A DNA stretch of 64,000 nucleotides, taken from NCBI RefSeq assembly GCF_042685265.1, contig NZ_JBHUMX010000040.1; one strand, 5' to 3'. The stretch comes from Oceanobacillus_B kapialis (GTDB lineage Bacteria > Bacillota > Bacilli > Bacillales > Amphibacillaceae). Positions 33,544 through 43,060 of the stretch are shown here, piece by piece. The position numbers and the translations under genes were made by a program. Under the pieces are notes generated by a model. That model did no database searches and was not told the origin of the DNA. It saw nothing but the letters and a program-made list of their open reading frames with translations. How positions within the stretch are numbered: the first letter of the stretch is position 1; each line of letters starts with the position of its first letter.

Positions 33544-35016
33544 TTATTCCGATGGTCTTTCCTTTACCTCTTCTCCATTTTTCCCTTCGTATCGCAGCCC
33601 CCAGCCTGTTAAGGCAGCTATAAGCATGACGATCACGAGGAACCAACCTTGAAAAACGAAAGGGAATACCTCTGTTGGAGAAACAACTGGTAACCAGTCA
33701 TATGTCTCCTTCATGGTCTGTATTGTCCCCCAGCCTAATAAAACGGGCGCACCCCACGGAAAGATATACCCCAACGCAGAAGTAACAGCATCCAGCATAT
33801 TTGCTCTTCTATAACGATGGATCCGGTATTTCTCGCCAAGTTCTTTCACAAATGGAGCTGCTGCTATTTCAGCTGCTGTATTAATCGTAATCGCACTGTT
33901 CATCAGCGCAACAATTCCCCAAATGGAAACTTCAGCTTTTCGGATTGATTTTCCAATCCACCTTACAAGGACTTTTGTGATTACTTTCATTGTTCCACCA
34001 AGCTTTAGTAAATGAGCGGCAGTAACAATGAGCAATATAAGAATAGCCATATTCACATAGCCGGATATTCCTTCTACTAAAGCACCTTCTACAATACTAT
34101 CTGAGTCTGGATTAAACCAAAGGATATCACGCATAGAACCAAGATTTAGCAACAAAATCAACGGAATTGCTGCTATAATTCCCCATGTTAATGAAGTAAT
34201 CAAATGCTGGCCGGAAAGCGCAAGTATTAGTACAAGCGCGAAAGGCACAAGCATGAAGAGTCCACTTGGATTTGTCTGCTCCATCATCGCCTGAACTGCA
34301 GCTTGGTCAGCAACTGCATTTTCTCCTCCACCGAATAAACCAAATAAGATGACGGTGGGGATTGCTGCACCAATTGCATACTTAAATCTACTACGAACCA
34401 CTCCCGGAACATCTGCCTCTTGGGTTGTTGCAGACACGATAGTTGTATCAGACACAGGTGCTAGGTTATCTCCAAAAACTGCACCAGCAAGAATAGCTGC
34501 AAACAGCATGACAGGGTCTGCTTCCACTGCCACTCCAGCTGGAAACATAAGTGTACAGAAGGCTACCGTTGTACCATAACCTGTCCCAACTGCAGTAGAA
34601 AAAGTAGCAGCCAGCAAGAAGGTTAATGCCACAAATAAACCACCTGTCATACCTGTTGATGCCCCAATCCATACTAACCCTTCAACAAGTCCTCCAACCT
34701 GGAGAACTTGTGCAAACATGCCTGCATAAAACCAAGCTACCATTGCAATAACACCAATTGGCTGGGCTAAGCCGTCAAACATACCTTGAGCATAATCTTC
34801 CCACTTACTTTTGGATAATAAAAGACCTAATGTTAAACCAATTACCGCACCTAGCACTAAGCCAATTTCTGATGAAAGTTGCAGCACGCTAGTAGTAATT
34901 GCCCATATTACAAAAAACAATAAAGGGACTGCTGCGCCAAATGCGCCAAAGTGGAAATGTAATTTTGATACTTCGGTGTTACCTGTTGCTCTGTCTAATG
35001 CCTCTTTGTCAGCCAT
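33544..35016 (-). CDS. Na+/H+ antiporter, NhaC family
   Basis: An 11-13 helix membrane protein (490 aa) exchanging Na+ for H+. The family motif GAVFGDNLAPVSDTTIVSAT (about 178-197) is clear, and a second related stretch with NSAITINTAAEIAAAP occurs near 365-380 in the inverted half. The short cytoplasmic N-terminus starts MADKEALDRAT. The gene stands alone. With the Na+ channel and CPA1 antiporter in the window it supports life at raised salt or pH. Related NhaC-family members carry other substrates (for example malate/lactate), so the cation specificity is by homology only. Confidence 0.9.
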   Translation of the reverse strand: MADKEALDRATGNTEVSKLHFHFGAFGAAVPLLFFVIWAITTSVLQLSSEIGLVLGAVIGLTLGLLLSKSKWEDYAQGMFDGLAQPIGVIAMVAWFYAGMFAQVLQVGGLVEGLVWIGASTGMTGGLFVALTFLLAATFSTAVGTGYGTTVAFCTLMFPAGVAVEADPVMLFAAILAGAVFGDNLAPVSDTTIVSATTQEADVPGVVRSRFKYAIGAAIPTVILFGLFGGGENAVADQAAVQAMMEQTNPSGLFMLVPFALVLILALSGQHLITSLTWGIIAAIPLILLLNLGSMRDILWFNPDSDSIVEGALVEGISGYVNMAILILLIVTAAHLLKLGGTMKVITKVLVRWIGKSIRKAEVSIWGIVALMNSAITINTAAEIAAAPFVKELGEKYRIHRYRRANMLDAVTSALGYIFPWGAPVLLGWGTIQTMKETYDWLPVVSPTEVFPFVFQGWFLVIVMLIAALTGWGLRYEGKNGEEVKERPSE

Positions 35017-35100
35017 CCTAATCCCCTTCCCCTTTTTTTATTTTATCAGTCTACCACATGTGAGAAGCATTGAATAGAAGGTTCTGACAATCTTACAGAT

Positions 35101-36318
35101 CTAATAAATATCGCATTTAAATTTATCTAACGTAATCCCTGTTGCCCCATGGACAGCCGCGAATCTTTCTAAACCTTGCCAAATATTACCTCGCAATTGC
35201 TCGGTTAGGTTTATAGTAGGCTCCAGCCGAAGATGCCGGACATATAGATGGTTAGTAGCTCGATCAAGACCAGGGTCCATCCTGCCAACCAACTGATCCC
35301 CTATAAGAATGGGCATTGCATAATAACCATATTGCCGTTTTTCCTTCGGCGTATAAATTTCCCATCTGTATGTGAAATCAAAAAGATCCACGAGACGATC
35401 TCTGCGCCAAAGCAGATTATCAAGTGGTGGTAAAAAGTGTACGCTATTGTGCTCAATGGAAAACCGCTCTCCACCACTTTCATGTCTTTTTAGCCGCTCT
35501 AAATCTTGTGCCAATATATAATAGGTAGTTTTTATTCCTTCTAGTTTAATTCTGACGGCTCTTTCACTTTCTACCAATTCTTCCATGGTATCTTTTCTTT
35601 CTGCTGCTTTTAACTTTTGCCAACCAAGGCGTGGATCCCGTGAATCAATTACACGGTATGCCCGTAAGTACTTCCATAGCAAGGATTCCTTTGCCTCTTC
35701 ATCTGAAATTCTCTCAGCATCGTCCAATAAGGTTTTTGGGAGACTTTCTTCCGCTAAATGAAAATACCTTTCTGATCCTTCTCTTTTAACAACACGAATT
35801 CTTCCTGCATCAAGCAGTAAATTTAAAACACGGGAGGTTGCCTTTGTTTTTGGCAGGTTTGTATCCCAGGCACCCAGCACCCTTTCTTCTGAACGGAAAG
35901 CACGAGAGGGAAGCTCCCCCTCCAGCTTAAACCTTGTGACAACATGTTCAACCACAGGAGAAAGCTTATCAAGCTCAGGCTGAACCAGCTTTTGCATTCT
36001 GGCTCGAATCGTCTTAAAAATGGGATAATCGTTTATTGGAATTGTACACGCTGCATTTGCCCAGTATTCAAAAAGCTCCCCTTCCTTCAACAACTCATGA
36101 AGCATTTCAGGTCGATAATCAGGGAGACGTGCCATTAAGACAAGATGTTGGTTTCTTTCCACGGAAGCTACTGGGTCTAGCTGGACACATTCCAGGTTCT
36201 GTATCATTTGCAAGGCAGAAAGCTCCTGATTCCTACTAGGAAGAAGGTGCTGGGTTTCAAGCAGAAAGCGTCTTAACGCCTCCTTACTCGTCGTATAGGA
36301 TGCTTGCACGTCTACCAC
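35101..36318 (-). CDS. Winged-helix DNA glycosylase of the YcaQ/AlkX (HTH_42) family
   Basis: A 405-aa protein with three winged-helix-like modules, matching the YcaQ/AlkX group of DNA glycosylases that unhook interstrand crosslinks and remove bulky N7-alkylpurines. The catalytic Q-x-D motif typical of the YcaQ-like branch is seen as Q46-L47-D48 in CVQLDPV, followed by the conserved RNQHLVL. FDFTYRWEIYTPKEKRQYGYY near 316-336 is the family C-terminal signature (split here as FTYRWEIYTP and RQYGYYAMPIL). The gene lies 23 bp upstream-to-downstream from a Cof-type phosphatase gene and may be co-transcribed with it. Confidence 0.85.
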   Translation of the reverse strand: MVDVQASYTTSKEALRRFLLETQHLLPSRNQELSALQMIQNLECVQLDPVASVERNQHLVLMARLPDYRPEMLHELLKEGELFEYWANAACTIPINDYPIFKTIRARMQKLVQPELDKLSPVVEHVVTRFKLEGELPSRAFRSEERVLGAWDTNLPKTKATSRVLNLLLDAGRIRVVKREGSERYFHLAEESLPKTLLDDAERISDEEAKESLLWKYLRAYRVIDSRDPRLGWQKLKAAERKDTMEELVESERAVRIKLEGIKTTYYILAQDLERLKRHESGGERFSIEHNSVHFLPPLDNLLWRRDRLVDLFDFTYRWEIYTPKEKRQYGYYAMPILIGDQLVGRMDPGLDRATNHLYVRHLRLEPTINLTEQLRGNIWQGLERFAAVHGATGITLDKFKCDIY

Positions 36319-36341
36319 ACCTTTCGTTTTAACAAAAGTAT

Positions 36342-37205
36342 CTATTCTAGGTCTTTCAGCATTTCCTCTATAGCATAAGCCACGCCATGTTCCTCATTTG
36401 ATTTAGTAGTGTACTTACATAATGCCTTGATTTCCTCTACCGCATTTCCCATGGCCACACCTCGTCCAGCCATTGTAAGCATGCTAACATCATTAAAATT
36501 ATCACCAAGTGTCATAACTTCGTCCATATTAATCCCCATACTCTTAGCCAATGCTTCCAACGCTATGCCTTTTTGAGCATCAGGGTGGTTAAACTCAAGA
36601 TTCACTTCACCAGAGGAAGTGATCGCTAAATCTGGGTTTACGTCCAAATTAATAAACAAATCTTTTAATTTTTTATCATCTAAAGAAAATGCCAGTATTT
36701 TATAGACAGTTAAATCATCCCGTTCAAACAGTGTCGCATAATGGTCGATAAACTGAACTTCTTCATTCTGAAACCTATGTTCCGCACCTACTCTAATTTC
36801 ATCCTCTGTCATATCAGGATTTGCCGATTTTAAAATATCAATCATTACTTGAATAAATTTCTCTCTACTCGTTGAATAAACTCCTTCATTTGTGAAAAGC
36901 TCAAAGTATATATTTTCTTCTTCGCAATGTTTTTGGACATCTTTAGCTGTTTCTCTCCCCAAAGGAGCTTCCCTTAATAATTCCTTATTCTTTGAATATG
37001 TATTCGCTCCATTTAAGCAAATAACCGGTGCTGTTATCCCTACTTCTTGTAAAGGTTTACTTGCAGCCTCGTAAGACCTACCCGTCGCAACTACTACTTG
37101 TATGCCAAAATCTGTTGCCTTTTTAATCGCTTCGGCATTCTTTTGACTTACCTTTCCTTCTTCATTTAATAGAGTTCCATCCAAATCTGTTGCAATTAGC
37201 TTCAT
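36342..37205 (-). CDS. Cof-type HAD-IIB phosphatase
   Basis: Cytoplasmic sugar/nucleotide phosphatase of 287 aa. Motif I is DLDGTLLNEEG (about 7-17), motif II ATGRS (about 40-44), and motif III/IV GDNFNDVSML (about 235-244). The C2B cap lies between 85 and 195. Such enzymes often act on sugar phosphates or phosphorylated vitamins; the substrate here is unknown. It is clearly paralogous to the gene at 51643-52491. It ends 23 bp before the AlkX-like start, same strand. Confidence 0.9.
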   Translation of the reverse strand: MKLIATDLDGTLLNEEGKVSQKNAEAIKKATDFGIQVVVATGRSYEAASKPLQEVGITAPVICLNGANTYSKNKELLREAPLGRETAKDVQKHCEEENIYFELFTNEGVYSTSREKFIQVMIDILKSANPDMTEDEIRVGAEHRFQNEEVQFIDHYATLFERDDLTVYKILAFSLDDKKLKDLFINLDVNPDLAITSSGEVNLEFNHPDAQKGIALEALAKSMGINMDEVMTLGDNFNDVSMLTMAGRGVAMGNAVEEIKALCKYTTKSNEEHGVAYAIEEMLKDLE

Positions 37206-37341
37206 AATTAGCTCCCCTATCTATCGTACTATTTTTAACGCAAATTCCTTATCAAAGTCGCAATCCCATTATACACACTATGCCCCTTGTCCTTCTTCTT
37301 ATGCGCTTATAAATCTATAAGTTTTTAAAGCTATCGAGGAC

Positions 37342-37406
37342 TTTTTACCTAATTTACAAAACCTTTACATTCTAATCATACTCTCTTAACATTCCCCTAC
37401 TATACT
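37342..37406 (+). promoter_or_regulatory. PhoP-box array and promoter of pstSCAB
   Basis: Half-sites TTTACA (37353), TTTACA (37364), ATCATA (37375) and TTAACA (37386) repeat exactly every 11 bp, matching the TTAACA-type direct repeats bound by phosphorylated PhoP in Bacillus; TTTTTA at 37342 may be a fifth. -10 TATACT follows at 37401-37406 with no good -35, so PhoP likely replaces it. Confidence 0.85.
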
Positions 37407-37466
37407 AGCAGTTGAGAGAGAAAATCTTTCAAAATTTATAAGCGCAAGAAGGGGAGGACAATTCAA

Positions 37467-38501
37467 ATGAATTTCAAAAGGTTTTTAATGATTCTGCTTA
37501 TCGCAGGACTAGCTGTATTCGTAGCAGCATGTGGATCAGACTCAGAAGGAGACAGCGGTTCTGATTCGAACAGTGACTCTGGAAGCGACTCTTCAGAAGA
37601 GACAAGTTCAGAAGGCGGAGAAAGCGAATCTGCATCTGGTGACTCTGAGAGCGTTGAAGGAGAAGTCGTAATTGACGGTTCGGGTACAGTTTACCCTCTA
37701 ATGTCTAGACTTGCTGAAGAATATATGACAACTCAAGAAAACGTATCTGTTGAAGTTAGTCGTTCTGGAACAAGTGCTGGATTTGAAAAATTCCTAGTTG
37801 AAGATGGAACAGATTTCAATGATGCATCTCGTTTAATTAAAGAAGAAGAACAAGCAAAAGCTGAAGAACTTGGAATTGAAACGAAACAACTTAAACTTGC
37901 ATTAGATGGATTAACAATCGCTATCAACCCTGAAAACGACTGGGCTACTGAAATGACTCCAGAACAAATCAAAAGCATTTTCCTTGCTGATGGTGGAGTA
38001 GAAACTTGGTCCGATATCAACCCTGATTGGCCTGAAGAAGAAATCGTAGTTGTAGGTCCTAACGAAAACCATGGTACTTACGAATTCATGTATGAAACGA
38101 TCCTTGAAGAAAAAGATCTAGTAAGTGACATCAACTTACAACAAGAGTACTCAACTCTAGTTCAATTAGTAGCAGAAGATCCAAATGCTATCGGCTTCTT
38201 CGGATTTGGTTACTATGTAAACAACCAAGATCAGTTACAAGCAGTAAGTGTTGACTTTGGTAACGGCCCTGTTGAACCTTCTTTAGACACAATTGCTGAA
38301 GATGGTGATTATGCAGACTTCACTCGTCCAGTGTTCACTTACCTAAACGTAAACCATGCACAAGAAAAACCACAAGTTCTAGATTATGCACTATATGTAA
38401 TGAACAATGTGAACGAATTCGCTGGGGAAACAGGATTTGCTCCAATCCCTGAAGAAGAAGCACAAACACAACTAGAAGAATTAGAAGCACTACAACAATA
38501 A
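37467..38501 (+). CDS. pstS: Phosphate ABC transporter substrate-binding lipoprotein
   Basis: Captures phosphate outside the cell for PstCAB. A lipoprotein signal peptide ends in VAAC with the lipidated C22. A Ser/Glu/Asp/Gly-rich linker (about 24-64) follows, unusually acidic, consistent with a secreted protein of a salt-adapted organism. Phosphate-binding segments are DGSGTVYPL (about 70-78) and SRSGTSAGF (about 97-105). 344 aa. GGGGAGG stands before the ATG. A hairpin after the gene probably raises PstS relative to PstC/A/B. Confidence 0.96.
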   Translation: MNFKRFLMILLIAGLAVFVAACGSDSEGDSGSDSNSDSGSDSSEETSSEGGESESASGDSESVEGEVVIDGSGTVYPLMSRLAEEYMTTQENVSVEVSRSGTSAGFEKFLVEDGTDFNDASRLIKEEEQAKAEELGIETKQLKLALDGLTIAINPENDWATEMTPEQIKSIFLADGGVETWSDINPDWPEEEIVVVGPNENHGTYEFMYETILEEKDLVSDINLQQEYSTLVQLVAEDPNAIGFFGFGYYVNNQDQLQAVSVDFGNGPVEPSLDTIAEDGDYADFTRPVFTYLNVNHAQEKPQVLDYALYVMNNVNEFAGETGFAPIPEEEAQTQLEELEALQQ

Positions 38502-38529
38502 TCGTTCATTAAAAAATAAACACACCACC

Positions 38530-38564
38530 AATAAGATGAGAGCTATCCATGCTCTCATCTTATT
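38530..38564 (+). terminator. Hairpin between pstS and pstC (attenuator or 3' stabiliser)
   Basis: AATAAGATGAGAGC / GCTCTCATCTTATT perfect 14-bp stem, 7-nt loop, then GTGACTTTTATTTTATTT. The U-tract is imperfect, so partial read-through into pstCAB is likely. Confidence 0.75.
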
Positions 38565-38641
38565 GTGACTTTTATTTTATTTAAGCGGAAAGCTTGTTTT
38601 ACCGTATCGTATCTGGAAATTGAAAGGGTGATCGCGATCCC

Positions 38642-39592
38642 ATGGCACCTAACGGAAATCATAATCAGGAAAGCTCTATAAGGGATTTAATAGACCAAAA
38701 GAAACAAAAACGAAATATTTCCAACTATACAGAGAAATCAATCCCTGTAATCTTGTTTCTTTTTGCAGCAGTCTCAGTTTTAACCACAATCGGTATTGTA
38801 TATACCCTACTAACTGAAACAATTTCGTTTTTTCAAGCAGTACCAATCGTTGAGTTTTTCACCGGAACAGTGTTAAGACCATTAAGTCAAGACCCTGAGT
38901 TTGGGGTATTGCCGTTAATAAACGGCACAATCATTTCTTCCTTAATTGCGATGCTCGTAGCGGGGCCAATTGGCATCATGACCGCTGTTTATTTAAGCGA
39001 ATATGCATCTGATAAGGTTAGAAGAATTTTAAAACCTGTACTAGAAGTACTAGCAGGAATTCCTACTATTGTTTATGGGTTCTTTGCTTTTACCTTTGTA
39101 ACCCCTATGCTTGAATATATTATTCCCTCAATAGGAGCTACAAATATTCTGAGTCCAGGACTAGTAATGGGAGTGATGATCATTCCAATGATCGCTTCCC
39201 TATCTGAAGATGCAATGACGTCTGTGCCGAATGCGATGCGTGAAGGAGCACTAGCTCTAGGTGCAACTAAACTGGAGACCACTTTCCGTGTTGTAATTCC
39301 AGCAGCACTGTCAGGAATTATTGCATCCTTCGTTCTTGGTATTTCCCGTGCAATCGGGGAAACAATGATTGTTACCATTGCAAGTGGTAGCTCCAAGAAC
39401 TTTACTTTTGACGTGACCCAATCTATGCAGACAATGACTGCATACATTGTTGAAGTCTCCGGTGGGGAGGCACCTGCTGGATCGACTATATATTACAGTC
39501 TTTATGCTGTTGCCATGACACTATTTGTCTTCACTCTAATTATGAACTTACTGGCAAGGTACATCTCTCGTAAGTTTAGGGAGGAATATTAA
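38642..39592 (+). CDS. pstC: Phosphate ABC transporter permease
   Basis: Membrane subunit forming half of the phosphate channel. Six helices, with the ABC-permease EAA-type loop EGALALGATKLETTFRVVIP (about 200-219). 316 aa, slightly long through a polar N-terminal extension of about 30 residues (MAPNGNHNQESS...). AAAGGGTGAT lies upstream of the ATG. It is second gene of the pst operon and is 1 bp from pstA. Confidence 0.95.
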   Translation: MAPNGNHNQESSIRDLIDQKKQKRNISNYTEKSIPVILFLFAAVSVLTTIGIVYTLLTETISFFQAVPIVEFFTGTVLRPLSQDPEFGVLPLINGTIISSLIAMLVAGPIGIMTAVYLSEYASDKVRRILKPVLEVLAGIPTIVYGFFAFTFVTPMLEYIIPSIGATNILSPGLVMGVMIIPMIASLSEDAMTSVPNAMREGALALGATKLETTFRVVIPAALSGIIASFVLGISRAIGETMIVTIASGSSKNFTFDVTQSMQTMTAYIVEVSGGEAPAGSTIYYSLYAVAMTLFVFTLIMNLLARYISRKFREEY

Positions 39593-39593
39593 A

Positions 39594-40478
39594 ATGAAAT
39601 ATATAGACCAGGAACAAGTTCAAAAAAAAATGAACAGTAGACTCGCTAAAAACAATATATTAAAAACATTGTTTTCTATTGCAACTATGTTCGGGATCGT
39701 AGTACTTGTTATTTTGATTGTCCGTGTATTATCACAAGGTCTTGCATGGATAGATATGGACTTCATTACAGGTAAGCTTTCAACTAGCGCTGAAAGAGCT
39801 GGAATTATGGGCGCTATTTTAGGTACACTTTGGTTAATGATTGTAGTTATTCCAGTTACTTTAATACTGGGAGTTGCTACTGCTATTTATCTGGAGCTGT
39901 ACGCACCAAAAGGGAAATTCCAAGCTATCATCCAGACAAACATCGCTAATCTAGCAGGTGTTCCTTCTATTGTTTATGGATTACTCGGGCTCACAGTATT
40001 CGTTAGAGCCATGGATTTAGGAAATGTGGTACTCGCCGGAGGACTCACCTTGTCACTCCTTGTGCTTCCTATCGTAATTGTAGCTGCCCAAGAAGCTATT
40101 CGAGCCGTACCGCAGCATTTAAGTGAGGCATCTTTCGGTATGGGCGCTACAAAATGGCAAACCGTTCAAAATATTGTTTTACCTGCAGCACTTCCTGGAA
40201 TCCTAACTGGATCCATTCTTGCTTTATCTCGGGCAATTGGAGAGACAGCTCCTTTAACTGTACTGGGAATACCGGCATTGTTAATCCCGTTCCCTGAAGG
40301 TCTCTTTGACTCCTTCACCGTCATGCCAATGCAAATTTATTACTGGACAATTGATTCCGTGCTTACAGCTGAGTACGCTAATCTAGCTGCAGCAACTATT
40401 GTTGTGTTATTGCTCATGCTGTTTATTCTAAACTCTATTGCTGTCATTATCCGGAATAAGTTTCAGCGAAGACACTAG
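39594..40478 (+). CDS. pstA: Phosphate ABC transporter permease
   Basis: The second channel subunit (294 aa), with six helices and the EAA loop EASFGMGATKWQTVQNIVLP (about 178-197), which contacts the PstB ATPase. GLLGLTVFV and SRAIGETAPLT are family-typical. It starts one base after the pstC stop codon. Confidence 0.95.
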   Translation: MKYIDQEQVQKKMNSRLAKNNILKTLFSIATMFGIVVLVILIVRVLSQGLAWIDMDFITGKLSTSAERAGIMGAILGTLWLMIVVIPVTLILGVATAIYLELYAPKGKFQAIIQTNIANLAGVPSIVYGLLGLTVFVRAMDLGNVVLAGGLTLSLLVLPIVIVAAQEAIRAVPQHLSEASFGMGATKWQTVQNIVLPAALPGILTGSILALSRAIGETAPLTVLGIPALLIPFPEGLFDSFTVMPMQIYYWTIDSVLTAEYANLAAATIVVLLLMLFILNSIAVIIRNKFQRRH

Positions 40479-40526
40479 TCGTTACAAATCATTGGTTTTT
40501 GGCACAAATATTAAGGAGGTAATTTA

Positions 40527-41345
40527 ATGAGTCTTAAAACAGAAAATAAACCAACATTCACTACTAATGCAGAAGAGACATTTACAGATAAAAAAGTCGT
40601 ATACGATACGAAGGATTTAAACCTTTGGTACGGAGAAACACACGCTTTAAAGGATATTAACCTATCGATTTACGAAAAAGAAGTAACAGCTATCATTGGG
40701 CCATCTGGCTGCGGTAAATCCACATATATTAAAACACTTAACCGCATGGTAGAGCTTGTACCAACCGTTCGAACTACCGGCACCATTACTTACAATGGTA
40801 CAGATATTCTGGACAGGAAATTTAAAGTGGAAGATTTACGCACAAGAGTCGGTATGGTCTTTCAAAAGCCAAATCCATTTCCAAAATCCATTTACGATAA
40901 TGTTGCATACGGACCTAAAATTCATGGAATCCGCAACAAAAAGATTTTAGATGAGATCGTGGAAAAAAGTCTACGTGGTGCATCCATATGGGATGAAGTA
41001 AAAGACAGACTTAAAGAGAATGCTTATGGCCTATCAGGCGGGCAACAGCAACGTCTCTGTATTGCACGCTGTCTTGCTATCGAGCCAGACGTTATTTTAA
41101 TGGACGAACCTACTTCCGCACTTGACCCTAAGTCTACCCTGCGTGTTGAAGAACTTGTACAGGAGTTAAAAAAGGATTACTCGATCATTATCGTTACTCA
41201 CAATATGCAGCAAGCAGCCCGTATTTCTGACAGAACTGCCTTCTTCTTAAATGGAGAAGTTGTGGAATTTGATAATACGGATAACATCTTCACAAATCCA
41301 TCTGACAGCAGAACAGAAGATTATATCTCTGGACGCTTTGGATAA
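40527..41345 (+). CDS. pstB: Phosphate ABC transporter ATP-binding protein
   Basis: Cytoplasmic ATPase of the Pst system, 272 aa. Walker A GPSGCGKST (about 58-66), signature LSGGQQQRL (about 170-178), Walker B VILMDEPTSALDP (about 190-202), H-loop VTHNM. AAGGAGG precedes the ATG at good distance. Last gene of the operon; no phoU follows, which differs from many pst operons. A strong terminator comes next. Confidence 0.97.
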   Translation: MSLKTENKPTFTTNAEETFTDKKVVYDTKDLNLWYGETHALKDINLSIYEKEVTAIIGPSGCGKSTYIKTLNRMVELVPTVRTTGTITYNGTDILDRKFKVEDLRTRVGMVFQKPNPFPKSIYDNVAYGPKIHGIRNKKILDEIVEKSLRGASIWDEVKDRLKENAYGLSGGQQQRLCIARCLAIEPDVILMDEPTSALDPKSTLRVEELVQELKKDYSIIIVTHNMQQAARISDRTAFFLNGEVVEFDNTDNIFTNPSDSRTEDYISGRFG

Positions 41346-41380
41346 AGTGAAACTTCATGAGAAATGGCCGAACATGATGG

Positions 41381-41415
41381 ATAACCCTCTGCCCTTCTAA
41401 TAGGCAGAGGGTTAT
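41381..41415. terminator. Terminator of pstSCAB (bidirectional)
   Basis: ATAACCCTCTGCC / GGCAGAGGGTTAT perfect 13-bp stem with a 9-nt loop, T-rich tail. Confidence 0.88.
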
Positions 41416-41446
41416 TTTATTCCTTTCGGATCGGTCACTAAGAATG

Positions 41447-42106
41447 TTACTCCTCAGCCATATTGAGTAGTTCTAGCAGCTGTCTGGATGCCTCTTCATA
41501 GGAAGATTCCATGATATTACCTTTTATTCCTTCAATTAATTCCTCCGATTTGGGGTCGGTTACGGTTAAGACTTTGACATCTCCATTAAACATCTCGTCT
41601 ACTTTCTCCCGAGCCTGGTCTAAATTATCGTATGTCTTGTCCTCTGGTTCCACACCGTCTGGCTCTCCTTTTCCAGACATACCTTCTGTATCACTTAATA
41701 GACTTTGCTGCATGGAGTCATACTCGTGACTTGTCGTTTCTGCTTTATTTCTTGCCAATACAACAGAATCATCTACTACAAACACTTTTACTCCTGTAAT
41801 CCCTTCCCCTTCAAGAATTGATTCAAAAAAGGAAGATACTCCCCCTTCATGAACGCCAGAGCTGCCAATGGTACTATACAGGCTTTGCCCCATCCCACTA
41901 TACGTACTTCCATTCTGGTTGGTTGTTTCTTTTTTATCTCTTGAAACTCCTGGAATAATATCTGGGTTATTCATATTCTCATGGGAATGACTCACTTGTT
42001 CCATATTTGGCTCTTCCGTACTTTCCTCTGCATTGTTTTCTTGATTACAAGCTGCTAAAAATCCAATTGACAACATGATTAGTAGACTTAATTTTCCTAA
42101 TTTCAT
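41447..42106 (-). CDS. YhcN/YlaJ-type sporulation lipoprotein
   Basis: A 219-aa lipoprotein: MKLGKLSLLIMLSIGF then LAAC with lipidated C20. After an acidic low-complexity linker comes the YhcN/YlaJ-like domain with GVKVFVVDDSVVLAR (about 98-112), EKVDEMFNGDVKVLTVTDP (about 158-176) and a helical tail. I start at the ATG 42104-42106, which has GGAGGG 7 nt upstream; five more codons upstream have none. Homologues are made during sporulation and sit in the spore inner membrane or coat. It is divergent from the Tat operon. Confidence 0.82.
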   Translation of the reverse strand: MKLGKLSLLIMLSIGFLAACNQENNAEESTEEPNMEQVSHSHENMNNPDIIPGVSRDKKETTNQNGSTYSGMGQSLYSTIGSSGVHEGGVSSFFESILEGEGITGVKVFVVDDSVVLARNKAETTSHEYDSMQQSLLSDTEGMSGKGEPDGVEPEDKTYDNLDQAREKVDEMFNGDVKVLTVTDPKSEELIEGIKGNIMESSYEEASRQLLELLNMAEE

Positions 42107-42219
42107 CTCAGAACCCTCCATTCCTATTTACGAGATAGTGTACCCAAATAAAAAGAATGCATGAATGGTTATTTATGGTGACATAATAAAGCCTAGCAAT
42201 ATGCAGGGAGGTATAACTT

Positions 42220-42969
42220 ATGTCAGATGAAAAGAAACAGAACGAAGCCGAAAAGGAGAATCTCTCCAGAAGAAGGTTCTTACGTAATTCCGGTATTGCC
42301 GTTGGCGGTTTAGCAGTTGGGGGTGTACTAGGGAGCGTCATTCCTTGGAATACCGAAACAGCAGAAAATAACCAGCAGCAGACGGAAGAAGTCAAGAACT
42401 ACAATCACGCATTAATGTATTTTAACCAGGCAGAGTTTCGCGCAATTGAAGCTGCCACAGAACGAATTTTTCCGCAGGATGACAATGGGCCAGGGGCAAG
42501 GGAACTTGGAGTTGCCTATTATATTGATCACCAATTGGCCGGCTCCTATGGCTTTAATGCACGTGATTATATGCAGCCCCCATTTTTTCATGGTGAGAAA
42601 GAGCAAGGTTATCAAGGTAGACTTAATCGCAGAGAGATATACAGAATTGGAATTAGAGAAATGCAAAATTATAGTCACCAAACCTTTGAGAAAGGGTTCA
42701 CCGAATTATCTGAGGAAGAGCAGGATCAGGTACTAACCGACTTTGCAGAAGAAAAGGTGAATGTTACAACGATTTCCCCAGGGAACTTTTTTCAACTATT
42801 GCGTTCGATGACTTTAGAAGGTGTATATAGTGATCCTCTTTATGGTGGGAATAAAGACATGGACGGCTGGAAAATGCGCGATTATCCCGGAAATCAGATG
42901 AATTATACCGAAATTATTGAGGGCGATTTTAAAGAAATTCCACCAAACAGCCTGCGAGATCATATGTAG
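42220..42969 (+). CDS. Gluconate 2-dehydrogenase subunit 3 family protein with Tat signal
   Basis: The gamma subunit of membrane-bound FAD dehydrogenases (gluconate, fructose and related). The N-terminus carries a twin-arginine signal, SRRRFLRNSG (about 16-25), followed by a hydrophobic, Gly/Ala-rich stretch. Downstream, YYIDHQLAGSYG (about 98-109) and SPGNFFQLLRSMTLEGVYSDP (cut: FFQLLRSMTLEG, YGGN) are family landmarks. It probably carries the folded GMC subunit through the Tat pore, since that subunit has no signal of its own. First gene of a three-gene operon. Confidence 0.9.
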   Translation: MSDEKKQNEAEKENLSRRRFLRNSGIAVGGLAVGGVLGSVIPWNTETAENNQQQTEEVKNYNHALMYFNQAEFRAIEAATERIFPQDDNGPGARELGVAYYIDHQLAGSYGFNARDYMQPPFFHGEKEQGYQGRLNRREIYRIGIREMQNYSHQTFEKGFTELSEEEQDQVLTDFAEEKVNVTTISPGNFFQLLRSMTLEGVYSDPLYGGNKDMDGWKMRDYPGNQMNYTEIIEGDFKEIPPNSLRDHM

Positions 42970-43060
42970 AGACCTGATATACGCCAAAGCTCGATCGTAA
43001 CGGAACTTACCCTCTTAGAAAATTAATCGCAACAAATGTACAAGAAAGGAAGTATGTTAG

